From positions 114,036-178,035 of the forward strand of contig NW_022985232.1 of assembly GCF_010093535.1 (NCBI RefSeq): a stretch of 64,000 nt of DNA, read 5' to 3'. The position numbers were made by a program, and so were the translations under genes. Origin of the DNA: Lindgomyces ingoldianus (taxonomy: Eukaryota > Ascomycota > Dothideomycetes > Pleosporales > Lindgomycetaceae). Position 1 is the stretch's first letter; each line of letters starts with the position of its first letter. This document shows, in pieces, positions 11,655 through 22,550 of this stretch. Below the pieces are notes generated by a model. It had not been told where the DNA came from. It was given only the letters and a program-made list of their open reading frames with translations, and did no database searches.

Positions 11655-12874
11655 GACCGTTCTGTTTGGTTTGCTGTCGGTCTGCCCTGTTAATTGTAAC
11701 TCAAGTAGCTGTAGTGCACAGGCTTCACTTTTGCTATATTCTCTACGGATATTGTATTACATCTTTGTTAGCAGGGCTGGGGTTAAAGTAGTGTGAAAAA
11801 GTTGATTGTTGTGTTTGCATTGTGTGATGTATGTGTAGAAGTTGTTTGTCGAGAGTTATATGAGATTAAGTGGTATTTAAAGCGTAGTTGGGTGCCAAGA
11901 TGGCTGTGGAGCTAATAGGATCCTGCTTACAATCTTGAATATCGAATTCTAGGCCGTGAACAGGTTCCTTAACGTCAGCGCTAGCTTTAGAACTACACAA
12001 ATGCTAGATGGCATTCTGCTAGTAGTAGTAGCTAAGCTGAGCTACGTAATTACCAAGAATTATTATAGTGTTAGGATTCATTTTCTAACCCACCTTAAAT
12101 TAGGATATTTTGGCACAAGATTATGTGCTGCAGAGCACCTTACCTAATCTTGTATCCCCTTTTATGAAACAGGGAATCCACCTGACTTTGCAATTTGCTA
12201 TAAATAGATAGTTATGTAAATTCTAGAACTATTCCGGTTAGGGTTAGGGCCTAAGCATCGGTGTCAACACTAAGAACTCCAAAACAGGCTCTAACAAGGC
12301 TAACTTTTTCATTTTTCCATAAGCACGAAGTGCTCTACTTTTCTTCTTATTCGTGTATTTGCCCTCCCACTTCCTCTCCTTCCTCTTGACCCTCAACAGT
12401 AAACCTGGCATCCATAGATGAAGTCGTTGCTCGGGGAGCCAAGAATCAGCCTAATATATTGTGCCATCTAAGTCATCGTACACGTGGCTAGAGTCAAATT
12501 TTCACAGTTGGGAGAGTAAGCGAAACACGCTATCGGGTATTAGAAATTGCTGCACTAAGGGCCGTGTTGCTGTGATACTTCTAAAGCACCTCGTGTCCAA
12601 ACTCGATCGTTCTTTCTCCGCAACATCTTTTTTTTATTATTACTACTGTACGTGATGCTTCTTGCATGCGTATTAATATTACCAACTTACTTATTAGTTC
12701 AATAAGGCTTTATTACACTTGGTATTTTCAATCGCAGGATCCTAAGAATATGTCAGGTAACATTAGGGCAAAGAGGGAATGGCGAAAACGCGCCCATGTT
12801 TGAGTATTATGTAGTTCTAAGCATTAGGTGGCAGATCTGTTGAAGGCTCAATAGTAGATTACCTAAGAACATTC
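11655..12874. other. Intergenic with a short telomere-like motif
   Basis: No gene recognised. GGTTAGGGTTAGGGC at 12236-12250 has two TTAGGG units, too few to call an interstitial telomere. Base composition is intermediate. Confidence 0.35.
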
Positions 12875-13080
12875 TGTCGCACGTGTCTCACGCGATATCA
12901 TACCCATGTACTGCATCATTCACTCATTAGGCATAGCTCCTCTCTCGTACAGTATATAGTCAGCACAGAGCTCTATCGAGCTCCTTAGACCTTACAATAC
13001 ACTCGTACAATCCACTTTGTTTGGATCTCACTATCTTGTCGACTCGCTTCCCATATGACCCCTTCTCAGCTCATGCAAGA
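12875..13080 (+). mobile_element. Solo LTR, family F, copy 2
   Basis: 206 bp, TGTCGCACGTG..CATGCAAGA, with a perfect target duplication CATTC at 12870-12874 and 13081-13085. Nearly identical to copies 1, 3 and 4. Confidence 0.9.
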
Positions 13081-13803
13081 CATTCCCCTGCAACGCTAAT
13101 TTTCCCGGGACGACTTCCTTGGGATGTTAAGTGTTCCAGGACGCCAAATTCTCTCGAGGCCGATTTCCCTCAGAGACTAATTCTACTGGGAGGATTTTCC
13201 TAGGATGCGGATTCTCCTAGGACGCTAACTTTCCCGAGACCGATTCTCCTCAGAGGCTAATGTTGCAAGTGGCAAGGTTAACCTCCTACCAAGTACAGCA
13301 GAAGAATATATAAGCGGAAAAAAATGCACGCGCGACAGTTAATTCTCCTCGGACTAGGACGCTTAGGCGCTTATCCCCAAACACCGCTGCATGATCTATG
13401 CAGCTTCCTAAACAGCTATTTAACGATGAGCTAAAGGAATCCTCTATCGACGCGATTTTATACCCAATTTAATAAAGCTTAGTAAGGTAGAAGAGCACGT
13501 CTTGTTGCGAACACACTTGCGCTAGACGCACGAGGATTTTCGTCTCGGCTGCTAAATGTAGGATTTCTGTCTGTGTGTTAAATATGGGCTGTGGACCTTC
13601 TAAATACAAGTGCGACTATAGCTGTGGTAGCGCGTCATGTGGTAGGTTTTAAGTGTGGAGTGATTGAGTTGCAACCTGTTAGATCAGTGTATCGTATCGT
13701 GTCGCGAAAAAGCATCCACGAGTTAAAAACTAGTCGCTGCTAAGTGTATTCATTTCCGCTGTGGAAGCAACGGTTTTAAACCGCATCTGTGGGTTGGAGC
13801 CGT
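13081..13803. other. Intergenic with degenerate short tandem repeats
   Basis: From 13090 to about 13265 the sequence repeats variations of a motif like TTCTCCTAGGACGCTAA and its variants, a decayed minisatellite. The rest has no recognisable gene. Confidence 0.4.
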
Positions 13804-13844
13804 TGTCGCACGTGTCTCACGCGATATCATACCCATGTACTGCA

Positions 13845-16800
13845 CACACCTGAGATCAATTAATCAAGCAAGCTGGCAGTTTCTGGCTTAATTAATTGCG
13901 TTTTAGTATAAGGTTTAGCTAGATTAATTAAATTAGCTTAGCAGAAAGTTGCTAGCTTAATTAGTAGCTTAGGTGCTTAATTTCTAAATAGAAAAGTTGT
14001 ATATATTTTTTAGTGTTAAGTCTTAGCTGTTGTCCTATGTATCTAGATTATTGTCTTTGCCTACCTACTTACTAAGCTTGTACAAAACGTCTATCTGCTT
14101 GTTAGTAAGCTTTAATTAGCCTATATTATTGTTGTTGCTGCTACTAAAACTAGCCTATCTCTATTATTATACTAAGTGTAGTGCTGCAAGTAGCTTAGGT
14201 AATATATAGTGTTAGTAAGGCTTTAGTAGATCTTTAAGCTTACTAAAGACGCGCTTACACTTACAGCTTAAAGCTAGTATAAAGAGTATTATAAGCGCTA
14301 TCTTACTAAAGTTAGGATATTAATTGCGCAGCCTAAACTAGTATTATATAGGATTAGTGCTCTTACTAATAATTAGCTTACGCTTTTACTACTTATACTT
14401 ATCCTTTTTAGTATTGCTATGTGTAGGATTAATAATGCTATTAATTATATTATTAATATTGCTTAGTTTTTTTAGTGCGCGTGTGTAGCAAGGCCTTAGT
14501 AACAGTAGTAACTTATAATCTACTTATAGTGCCTAGAAATTAAGATTATTAGATGCTAGCTAATTAAACTTCTTAGCCTACACTTAATTACAGTAGTGTT
14601 TGTAGTAAAAATAAAGTATTATAGTAGTATAGTAAGCTAGCAAGTTGTTAAGTTTAGCGTAGTACTTATTTACTTTAAGCAGCGCTGTGTGTAGATTAAT
14701 AGGAAGATAATCTTTAAGCGCCTTATTATAAGTGTTATAGACTACACTATTATAGTAGAGAAGGTAAGCTTTTAATTAAGTAAGTAGAAACTTAAACATT
14801 AAGATTACCTTAGTAATTATACTAAAGCTATACTTACTACATCTTTTAAAGCGCTTTATACACTTTTTAAGTAGCCTAAAAACTTTTATATAGTTAGTAA
14901 TAATAGCTTAATTAGTAGCTGTAAGGCTGTCTAATCTTATCTACTATAAAGTAGTAGGCTAATCCTTGCCTTATAAGTTAGCGTAGATATTCTCTTTTGC
15001 TATATTTTATATATAGGTGTTTACATATGTGTTAATAGCTAGTGTAAGCTTTATAGCTTACTTAAAATAGTTAAAGTATAAGTTCTAGTGTGTAACTACT
15101 AGCTTAATTAGCTGTAGTATTATAAGCTTATTATCTATGTTATAAGGCAGCTTGTAGTAAGCTATACACTGCGCCTTCTTAAAGAGATTATACTGCTACA
15201 GTGTGTAAATATAGTTAATAATATTAAGAAGTACGCCTAAAGGTCTATGCTTTTACTACTTTTTTATAAATGCTGCTTTATTAGTAAGCTTGTTAACTTC
15301 TTTATTATTATATAAGTTTATATCTCTACCCTAAAGCAGTCTCTGCCTAATTAGATTAATTATATAAAGGCTATAGTAAAAGTGTTAGTAAATAGGATTA
15401 AATTTAAGCTTATAAGCAATTACAGCAATAGCAGTGTTATTATTAAAGGTATTATTAAAAATAAAGTAACTAAGTGTGCGCTTACTTATACTAAACTACT
15501 TTAATATTAATAATACAACCTTAGCTAGTTAATTGCTAGTGTAAGCACCTATAAGCTAAAGTAGCGTAATAGGTAGGTCTTAGAGCTTGCTATCTAAGTT
15601 AATGTAGTAGGCAACAATACTAAGAAACTTATGCTTACTAGCTTTTATTATTTATCTATTAAAGCTTATATAGATTCTGCTAAGTAATTATAACAGCTTA
15701 TAAATAATGTAGGGCCTAAGCTAGTTAAATAGTTGTATAATGTATTAGAAGACACTTTTATAGTTCTTCTACAGCGCTGCTTTAGCAAGCAGGTTAGTAA
15801 TAGTAATTAAGTGTTAAAAAGCTAGTGTTTTAAACTTAAAAATAGAGTAGTTATTTATAATAAGCTAGTTAACTATAGTAAACTTAAAGCGCTGCTTACT
15901 AAAGCTATTAATTTAATTAGCTACTGCCTATAAAATAAAGACTCTTGCAGTAATAAGCGTGTTATAAATACTAGTAATTAGAGTCTTGCCTAGTGCTATA
16001 AGCTTATAGCTAGGCTTCTGCTTACTAAAGTAGTGCGCAGCTAACAAGACTGCTGCGCTTGTATTATATATCCTAATACTAATATCTATAAGCTTATGCT
16101 TAAAACACTAGTAGCAAATAAAAAATATATAAGTTAGATCTTTAAAAAAAGTAATGTAATAGCTATAGCAATAGATCTAACTTTACTTATATTAGTGTGT
16201 TATAATAAGCTTTATATACAGCTTAAGATAAACCTAATTTATGCTATTATAATTATCTTTAAGATAGGCATTAAAAGCCTTATCTATAGCATTATTAGCT
16301 GCTTTAGAAGATAGAGTAAGTGTAGCTTACTTACTACTTTTAGTAAGCATAATAATAGTGTTTTTAGGCTGCAACTTACGCAATTACAACTTAAAAGTAT
16401 GTGTATATAAAAGTAGTAGAGATAGGGCAGATAGCTAAGATTAAGATAATAGTAAGTTAATTATAATAAGCTAGCTTATAGTGCTGCGCACACGCTTTTT
16501 AGGCAAGAGAGCGCTATTAGAGATATGTTTCTTAGGCGGCATAAGGGCGACAATAGGGTGAGGTATACAGCAATAGATCTGCAACACCAGAAGTATATAG
16601 CATTATAGGTGATAGATAGAGATAGAGTATACAATATAAGACAACGCGCTAGCTGCTAGTTACACAGAGTTATTAGATATTACATAATACTACACAGTAA
16701 ACAACACTAAAAAAAGTTTAGTATAGAGCTTTTACAGCTATCTAAGCTGCTTTATAGGCTGCCTTATCTTTAAAATCTACTATATACTTAAGGTAATTAA

Positions 16801-16942
16801 GCTATTAATCTAAATTAAGCTTACAGAAAAGCTTAGCTAGATTAATTACGTTTCTATATAAGGTTTAGCTGGATTGATTGAATTGGCTTGGCATCAATCT
16901 TCTAATCAAGCTATCAAGCTGGCTTGATTGATCTCAGGTGTG
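13845..16942 (-). mobile_element. hAT DNA transposon, 3.1 kb, RIP-degraded
   Basis: The terminal inverted repeat starts CACACCTGAGATCAAT at the left and ends ATTGATCTCAGGTGTG at the right. The 8-bp target duplication GTACTGCA (13837-13844 and 16943-16950) is the hAT hallmark. The interior is very AT- and TpA-rich. Subterminal regions carry many AAGCT/TTAATTAA-type short motifs. Confidence 0.9.
14150..16542 (-). pseudogene. hAT transposase, heavily mutated
   Basis: Read on the minus strand from an ATG at 16540-16542 whose start encodes a basic N-terminus (MPPKK..., PKKRVR). A CxxC..H segment about 130 codons later suggests a BED-type zinc finger. Near the 3' end (about 14175-14340) one frame gives the hATC dimerisation signature: YPNFSK.AL followed by a CERVFS-like motif with C and K substitutions. 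Dozens of TAA/TAG codons interrupt it, as expected from RIP of CAA, CAG and TGG. The remaining catalytic residues cannot be placed with confidence. Confidence 0.75.
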
Positions 16943-17115
16943 GTACTGCACTATTCACTCATTAGGCATAGCTCCTATCTCGTACAGTATATAGTCAGCT
17001 CAGAGCTCTATCGAGCTCCTCAGACCTTACAATACACTCGTTCAATCCACTTTGTTTGGATCTCACTACCTTGTCGACTCGCTTCCCATATGACCCCTCC
17101 TCAGCTCATGCAAGA

Positions 17116-18360
17116 GCCGTCGCGGTCGCTTCAGTGGTGTGCTCGTAGGATGAAGAGACTGGCTGGTCGGCGAGTGCGTATACTAGAGGCTGCTGGAGTC
17201 GCAACCAGACGAGGCGCACGGCATGCGTAGGGAGAGTGAAGATTAAAGTTCCTATCTGTGCGCCGAGAAACACCTAGGCTGAGAAATATAGCCGGTACCT
17301 CAACTTTAAGCACTTTACTATAAGCTTCTTTATGTTACACTATAGTTATTCCTAGATATTCAGAGCAGACTCGAGATTAAGGAAGTAGTTAGTTACTTGT
17401 TACTGAATTGTTTATTCAATTAAGTAAGCTAGTGTGAGGGTGGTTTTAACACAGAGAGCAGGGACACCAAAAAGGATGGCACAGGATCTATTCAAAGAGA
17501 GTAGAAAGAGATGGGTGCTTGAGGAGAACCCCGAGGGACTCGAGAAGACTAGATATCTACGCAGTCACATGACGTAGTTATGCGTCCGAAGCTCCCCTTG
17601 ACTCTCCCGAGGGAGCCCTGACCCAGGGAGCGAGGGAGGGATGTGAAATATCTCTTACAGTAATATATTTTTAACAACTGTTTGTCTACTCTTAAGTTTA
17701 ATAATATCTATTTAGTTTATTAATATATTTATAACGTATAAATTAGAGTAAGAAAGAGGTAGAGCTTAATATATTCTTTGTTGGCATTTAATAACACAGA
17801 GTATAAAGTCATAAGTAGAGAATAAATAACATCTTTTCTATGTATATGTTGTGAATAGGTTCTTTAAAGAAACTATGACGATGTATAAGTCCGTAGGCGA
17901 CACGAAGGCTTCTGAATTATGAGTTGGCAGCGCGGAGTAGAGGTAGGTAATATTTCTTCCGCACCAAGGAAGGGTTTATAATGCGATAGCATGAGTGTGG
18001 ATCGTTAAAGCTCACGAATGCGTTTCAGAGCGACGATCTGGTGTGTCACCGACATAGTTGGAGGGCCGGGTGTCGTTCTGCGTGAAAAATCAAAATCGTT
18101 TGTGACGAAGTGTACAAACCGTCCGGACATGAACTTGCCCTAGCTACCTTACATGAGTGCTTCGGTTTTCTCCTCCCCAGCGGTTCTATACCGCGTATGT
18201 AGTCGTTTGGGGGAAATGGAAACAAAGGGGCAGCAGGTTGGAGTCCGGAGAAAATATCCAGTCCTGGCTCTATGAACAGTGCCAGGCCGTTTAACCGAGC
18301 TGTAACGTTGTGGAATGTCTCGCGATATGTTGTGAACTAGCAGACAAGACCTCGAACGTC
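17116..18360. other. Intergenic, possible LTR start near 17641
   Basis: A purine-rich run (GAGCGAGGGAGGGA, about 17627-17640) directly precedes TGTGAAATATC, the arrangement of a polypurine tract and 3' LTR start. No matching LTR copy or end was found in the window, so this remains weak. Sequence 17650-17870 is AT-rich. No gene is recognised. Confidence 0.35.
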
Positions 18361-21300
18361 TCAAGCTTTCTTCTCCTCCTTTTTCGCTGTATTCAATTCA
18401 TCTTTAAAGCTGTGGTTGATCAATGCGACACTATCCACAATGATAGCATCGAGACCGGCGGCAGCTTGAGCCTTATATTTTGTTAGACACGGATGGTATA
18501 TTAGCATCATTAGTGTACCGTTCACCTACCCTAGCATTCTCCGGATCATTGTTCAACGCCCCGAAGGACCAGCAAATCAACCCAGCGTCCTTCACAAATT
18601 GGACGAGTTTCGGACTTGTGACGAATGGCTCCGAAGACATGACTACGCCAGGAAGATTCCAATGGCGTGCGAATTGAATTGCTTCTTGGAGATTGCTTGC
18701 GCGCACGTCTCCGGTTGGAAACAAGTTCGACTCGTTGAGGAACATGACTGGATACGTATCTTGTTTATGTGCGGCTAGAATGCAGAGCTCGGGACTGAAT
18801 GACGTGAAGAGAATGGAGCGGTTGCCACCGTATTTGTAGATCAGATCCAGGATGGTGTCAATGTAGAGGTTGAATTCCACGCCGTAGAGGTCCATCTTCC
18901 AGTCTTCAGCCTCCCAAAGCATGGGGTACTCTATGCGGTCATCAGCTCATGTCTTGTCGATAGGCTCAATTGCAGCCACAATTGTGTGCCGCTTGTAGGA
19001 ATCCAGAACTCACTTAGTTCTATGTCAAATGCAACTGTTTCAGGAAGGTTCCGCAGCAACTCCTCTAGCGTAGTGAATGAATCGTGGATATGTGCTCCGC
19101 GAATGTTGCCTTTAAATCCTTTGACCTTGAACTCATGTGTGTGCTTGATACGCGCCAAGAAGTCTCGAGTACGGCAGTCCTCGATGGTGCCGAAGGATTG
19201 CGAGCGCTGACGCAGAGCAGATGGAGGTAGAGCTTCGTCCGCTTCAACGTCTTGAGCCCCAGCTCCAATCCTATATGGAGGTTTTGCTCCATTTGATGGC
19301 TTCTGCATGTCACTAATGCACATAAACTGCGACCTGTAAGCCATGACACTTGCTAGTCTGAGCAGGATTGTGGAACAGCACCTGATCAAAGCTAAGATTG
19401 TGTGGAGCTATGTCAGCTCCGCTTTCACTTATAAAAAAATCATGATATATGACAGGAACATGGTCTCGGGTTAGTTGCACGTCTACGTGGATTAGATATA
19501 GCTTCTTCCAGCTATGAAAGACGAGCTCCTACCGCACTATTTGCAATCAGCACCAGCCTTGGAGTGTAGATATGGTTGCTCACCTCAACATATGATACGC
19601 CTAAATCGATGGTAGACTGGAAAGACTAAAAATTCATAAGTGTAAGAAGGCGTGAAAAAGTGTTGTAACATGCCTGAATGGTGTTCTCCCCTATTTGAAT
19701 ACGCTTGAAGGCTGGGGAGTTCATACCCAACCCTTCGGCTAGGTGAGCGAAGCTACCGAGACTGGGCTAGTCACTAACCTCTATGTCCGATGAGTGTGAT
19801 CTTTCTATTTGAGTTCCGAATACATTGGTGTCCCTTGGAGCTTGGGGGCATGCGCGGATCGGGGAACGGCTTCACTAATAGAAAGTTCATAGTTAATGTC
19901 CCAATGAATTCTCCAGCCTCGGATCCTATAATAGGGATCTGATGATCTCGGAACAGGCTTTCCCTTCCTGGACCAAGTGAGTTGCCAAGCTCTTCCAAGA
20001 GGCCAACCGCGGTCCCAATATGAATATCTGCATTCGGTGACGCTGAAGATCGACGGTAAATTTTGAACACAAGCTTCGCGTTCCGGACATCATCAGTTTG
20101 AAAAACAAAGGGATAATTCGTCTTGTCATCCAGAATAGGTAGATGCATGGAACCGCCATGTCCGTCCATTCCTAAACCGCAGACCCTAACCGAAAACCGG
20201 GTTTCGGGATAAGGATTGAAGGGATATCTCAGGAGGTACGGCGAGAGATCAATGGCTGGCCGAGGTTTCCTGGCGTTCAGTGCCCCAAGATTAACAAAAA
20301 CACGACTGGTACTCGGGGCACAGGGAGGAAGCGCATTCGTCTTCGGTAACAGGAGTTTTGGTACCCGCCGGGGCCAACCCGAGGTAGCCGGCTGCAGCAA
20401 GTTGGAGATCGGCCAGAATCCCCGAAAAGCGACGTGATCCAGTGCTGTCCACCCAAATGCATCCGAATGGTTCTCGTCTACTTCTATGTTAAGGAGGGCT
20501 TCTACTGCTGCCTTATGCCCCAAAACGCAAGCCACTATAAGGGGCGTCCAACCATAAGACTTTTCAGCCACATTAGGATTTACTGCTTGGTGAGAGCGAT
20601 TCTGGACGAGCATATTGATATATTCTACGGAGCCCGCGCGCGATGCGATGAACAGGGCTGTCTCTCCGTTTGGCTGAACGTAATTCAGATTGACAAGCCC
20701 TGTGTCTAGCAAGGCTTCAACTATCTCCGTGAAATGAGATAACAGAGCTGTATGTAGGAGATCTGCTAGCATATCACCGAGGGCTTCCCTTTCGGGCTGC
20801 CCGCGCTCGATAGATTCGGCCGATGCAAGCAGCGCTCGCGTTGTCTCTGCGTGACCATTCATAATGCTCAGATGAAGGGCGGAGTGGTGGCCATTGTCGA
20901 AAAAGGAATGCCTGAAAAGATCAAATGGGAGCTGAGGTCGCAAAAGGTCCCACTTGTCCATTGAATGAAGAAGGGCTTGGGCGATGCGGGGGTGCCCGGC
21001 TTCGGCGGCGTAATGTAAAGGAATCCGCCCACGGTAATCCTTTTGGACGATCGCTAACCGTTGCTCATTGTCGAGGCTATTGAGCATGAAGGAAAGCATG
21101 GAACTACTATCGTCATATTCGCCCATATATCCATCCATGAGTGCTCGGTAGCGTTCACGATTGCCGCCATGAGAAGTTAGACCATGTTGATGACAAGCCA
21201 TTATAACCAGAGTATGGATACAATTGCGATGTGTCCCCATGGCGACATCTTGCAGATTGGAACCTATCCATTGAAGGATTTGCAGAGCACATTCTCTTGA

Positions 21301-22067
21301 CTGTTGCAGTATCGCTTCATACAGCAAGGTTTGTTTAAAAAGTGAAGGCAAGTCAGATGAATGCAAAAATTCCACGAGGTCCTTGGCGTTGTCTGTCACT
21401 AAGGCATCTCTCAACCGCTCGTCAACATGTATGGATAATTGGGCGCTTATCTGGCGGAGAAGGAACGACGGGTCCTTGGCGCCACAAGCAGTTGACTGGA
21501 GCTTCAGAACAATAGCATCGATCTCCTCCATTTCGCGAAGGGTCTCCAGCTGGCTGACGAATTCATAGGCTGCAGTGTTGAGCCTTGCGTAACCCGTTTT
21601 AGACGCAATGACGTCCAACTTGCGGGACAGAGCTTCCAAAGCATCGCTGTTGACCCCGGCGTACCATCTAAGTCGTCTCAGGTCCCGACTGTACTCAAGA
21701 CAAGAGCCCAAAACAAATATTTGCTCAGGGCGATTGAGCTCTCCCGGGACAATGGCTCCGTCCTTCTCATACAGGCGCACAACGCCCTGATAGTTTAGAC
21801 GAAGACGGTGATGCTGCTTAGTGTAGAAAGTCTGGACCTTCTGAACCTCGTGCTTCAAGGCGACGGAAAAGGCTGAGCGCGATTAGAACCCATCTGGGAG
21901 CGGGTGATGTTGAGTCACCAAATACCTGCCAAGTCAACCTCAGCCTGATGGTCAGCAAGGGCATGCTCGGTGGCCAACTTGATGCGTCTCTTTAAGCCAT
22001 AGTAATCGATATAGAATGGAGCCCACTCCGGAATGCGGTTCTGGTAGAGATTGCGGCCGAAGCGCAT
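18361..22067 (-). CDS. GDE1: SPX-ankyrin-GDPD protein (GDE1-type glycerophosphodiesterase)
   Basis: Eight-exon model, 1088 aa: 22067-21926, 21872-19779, 19732-19674, 19625-19584, 19486-19382, 19326-19014, 18930-18530, 18471-18361. The start MRFGRN..IPEWAPFYIDYYGLK is a typical SPX opening; SPX (about 1-150) senses inositol polyphosphates. Ankyrin repeats span about 230-520, then a linker domain, then GDPD from about 742. Catalytic motifs are present: HRG (744-746), GENT (760-763), E779, D781 and HD (794-795), which favours an active glycerophosphocholine phosphodiesterase (Gde1) over the degenerate Pho81. It would hydrolyse glycerophosphodiesters in phosphate and choline salvage. Oddities: intron 3 (19673-19626) has a GC donor, and intron 5 (19583-19487) keeps frame only if its acceptor is AC instead of AG, suggesting a point mutation at 19487. 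It shares a 483-bp divergent promoter with the ankyrin gene at 22551. Confidence 0.85.
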
Positions 22068-22550
22068 GTTGGCAGGTGTGTGTTAGGTTGAGCGATGGCA
22101 GGAGGACTGGTGGGCTGTGTATCCCTGGGGGCGAGCCCTGAGCCCTGAGCCCTCCGTGAACCCTGCCGCGTTTAGGTCCTGTGGCAGCGGCGCACACGTC
22201 GCAACCTGTGCGATGTGTGCGGGGGCGAGCGGGCCATTAAGTTTCTTTTCATTGTGACGAGGCGTTTGGAGTTTGCCATGATGTTGTGTCACGCGGGAGG
22301 GCCAGTCAGCGTTAGGCAGGTGCCGCCGGAAACCATGGCTGAGCGGCGCTGCACGGGTTGAGGTTGGAGCAGTTCCAGAGGCCTGCGGAAGAAGCCGAGG
22401 AGGGGGGTCTACGGGGCGGTCCTGCGCACTAGAGCGGGCAACTTAAAGGCGGGTGCGGCCCGTCCTCGCACACGGCTAACTAGCTTGTCCCTTTGCGCCG
22501 GTCACGCCGCCGGCCGCCGCCGATACCCGCTCCTCACATGCCCCGCCACC
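22068..22550. promoter_or_regulatory. Divergent intergenic promoter region
   Basis: 483 bp between the start codons of the GDE1-like gene (minus) and the ankyrin gene (plus). GC-rich, with a small tandem GAGCCCT repeat at about 22133-22153. I see no clear TATA box and no CACGTG Pho4-type site, so phosphate control cannot be claimed from sequence. Confidence 0.5.

Larger units (their letters stand above)
13804..17115 (+). mobile_element. Solo LTR, family F, copy 3, split by a hAT element
   Basis: The LTR pieces are 13804-13844 and 16951-17115 (206 bp once the insert is removed, the same length as copy 2). The outer target duplication GCCGT is intact at 13799-13803 and 17116-17120. The hAT element at 13845-16942 landed inside it and duplicated GTACTGCA. 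Confidence 0.9.

Noticed and set aside
12236..12250. Telomere-like GGTTAGGGTTAGGG
   Set aside because: Only two units; expected by chance or minor, not a telomere or clear interstitial tract.
17641..17870. Possible 3' LTR after a purine tract
   Set aside because: No second LTR copy, end or target duplication could be found, so it is noted only in the intergenic entry.
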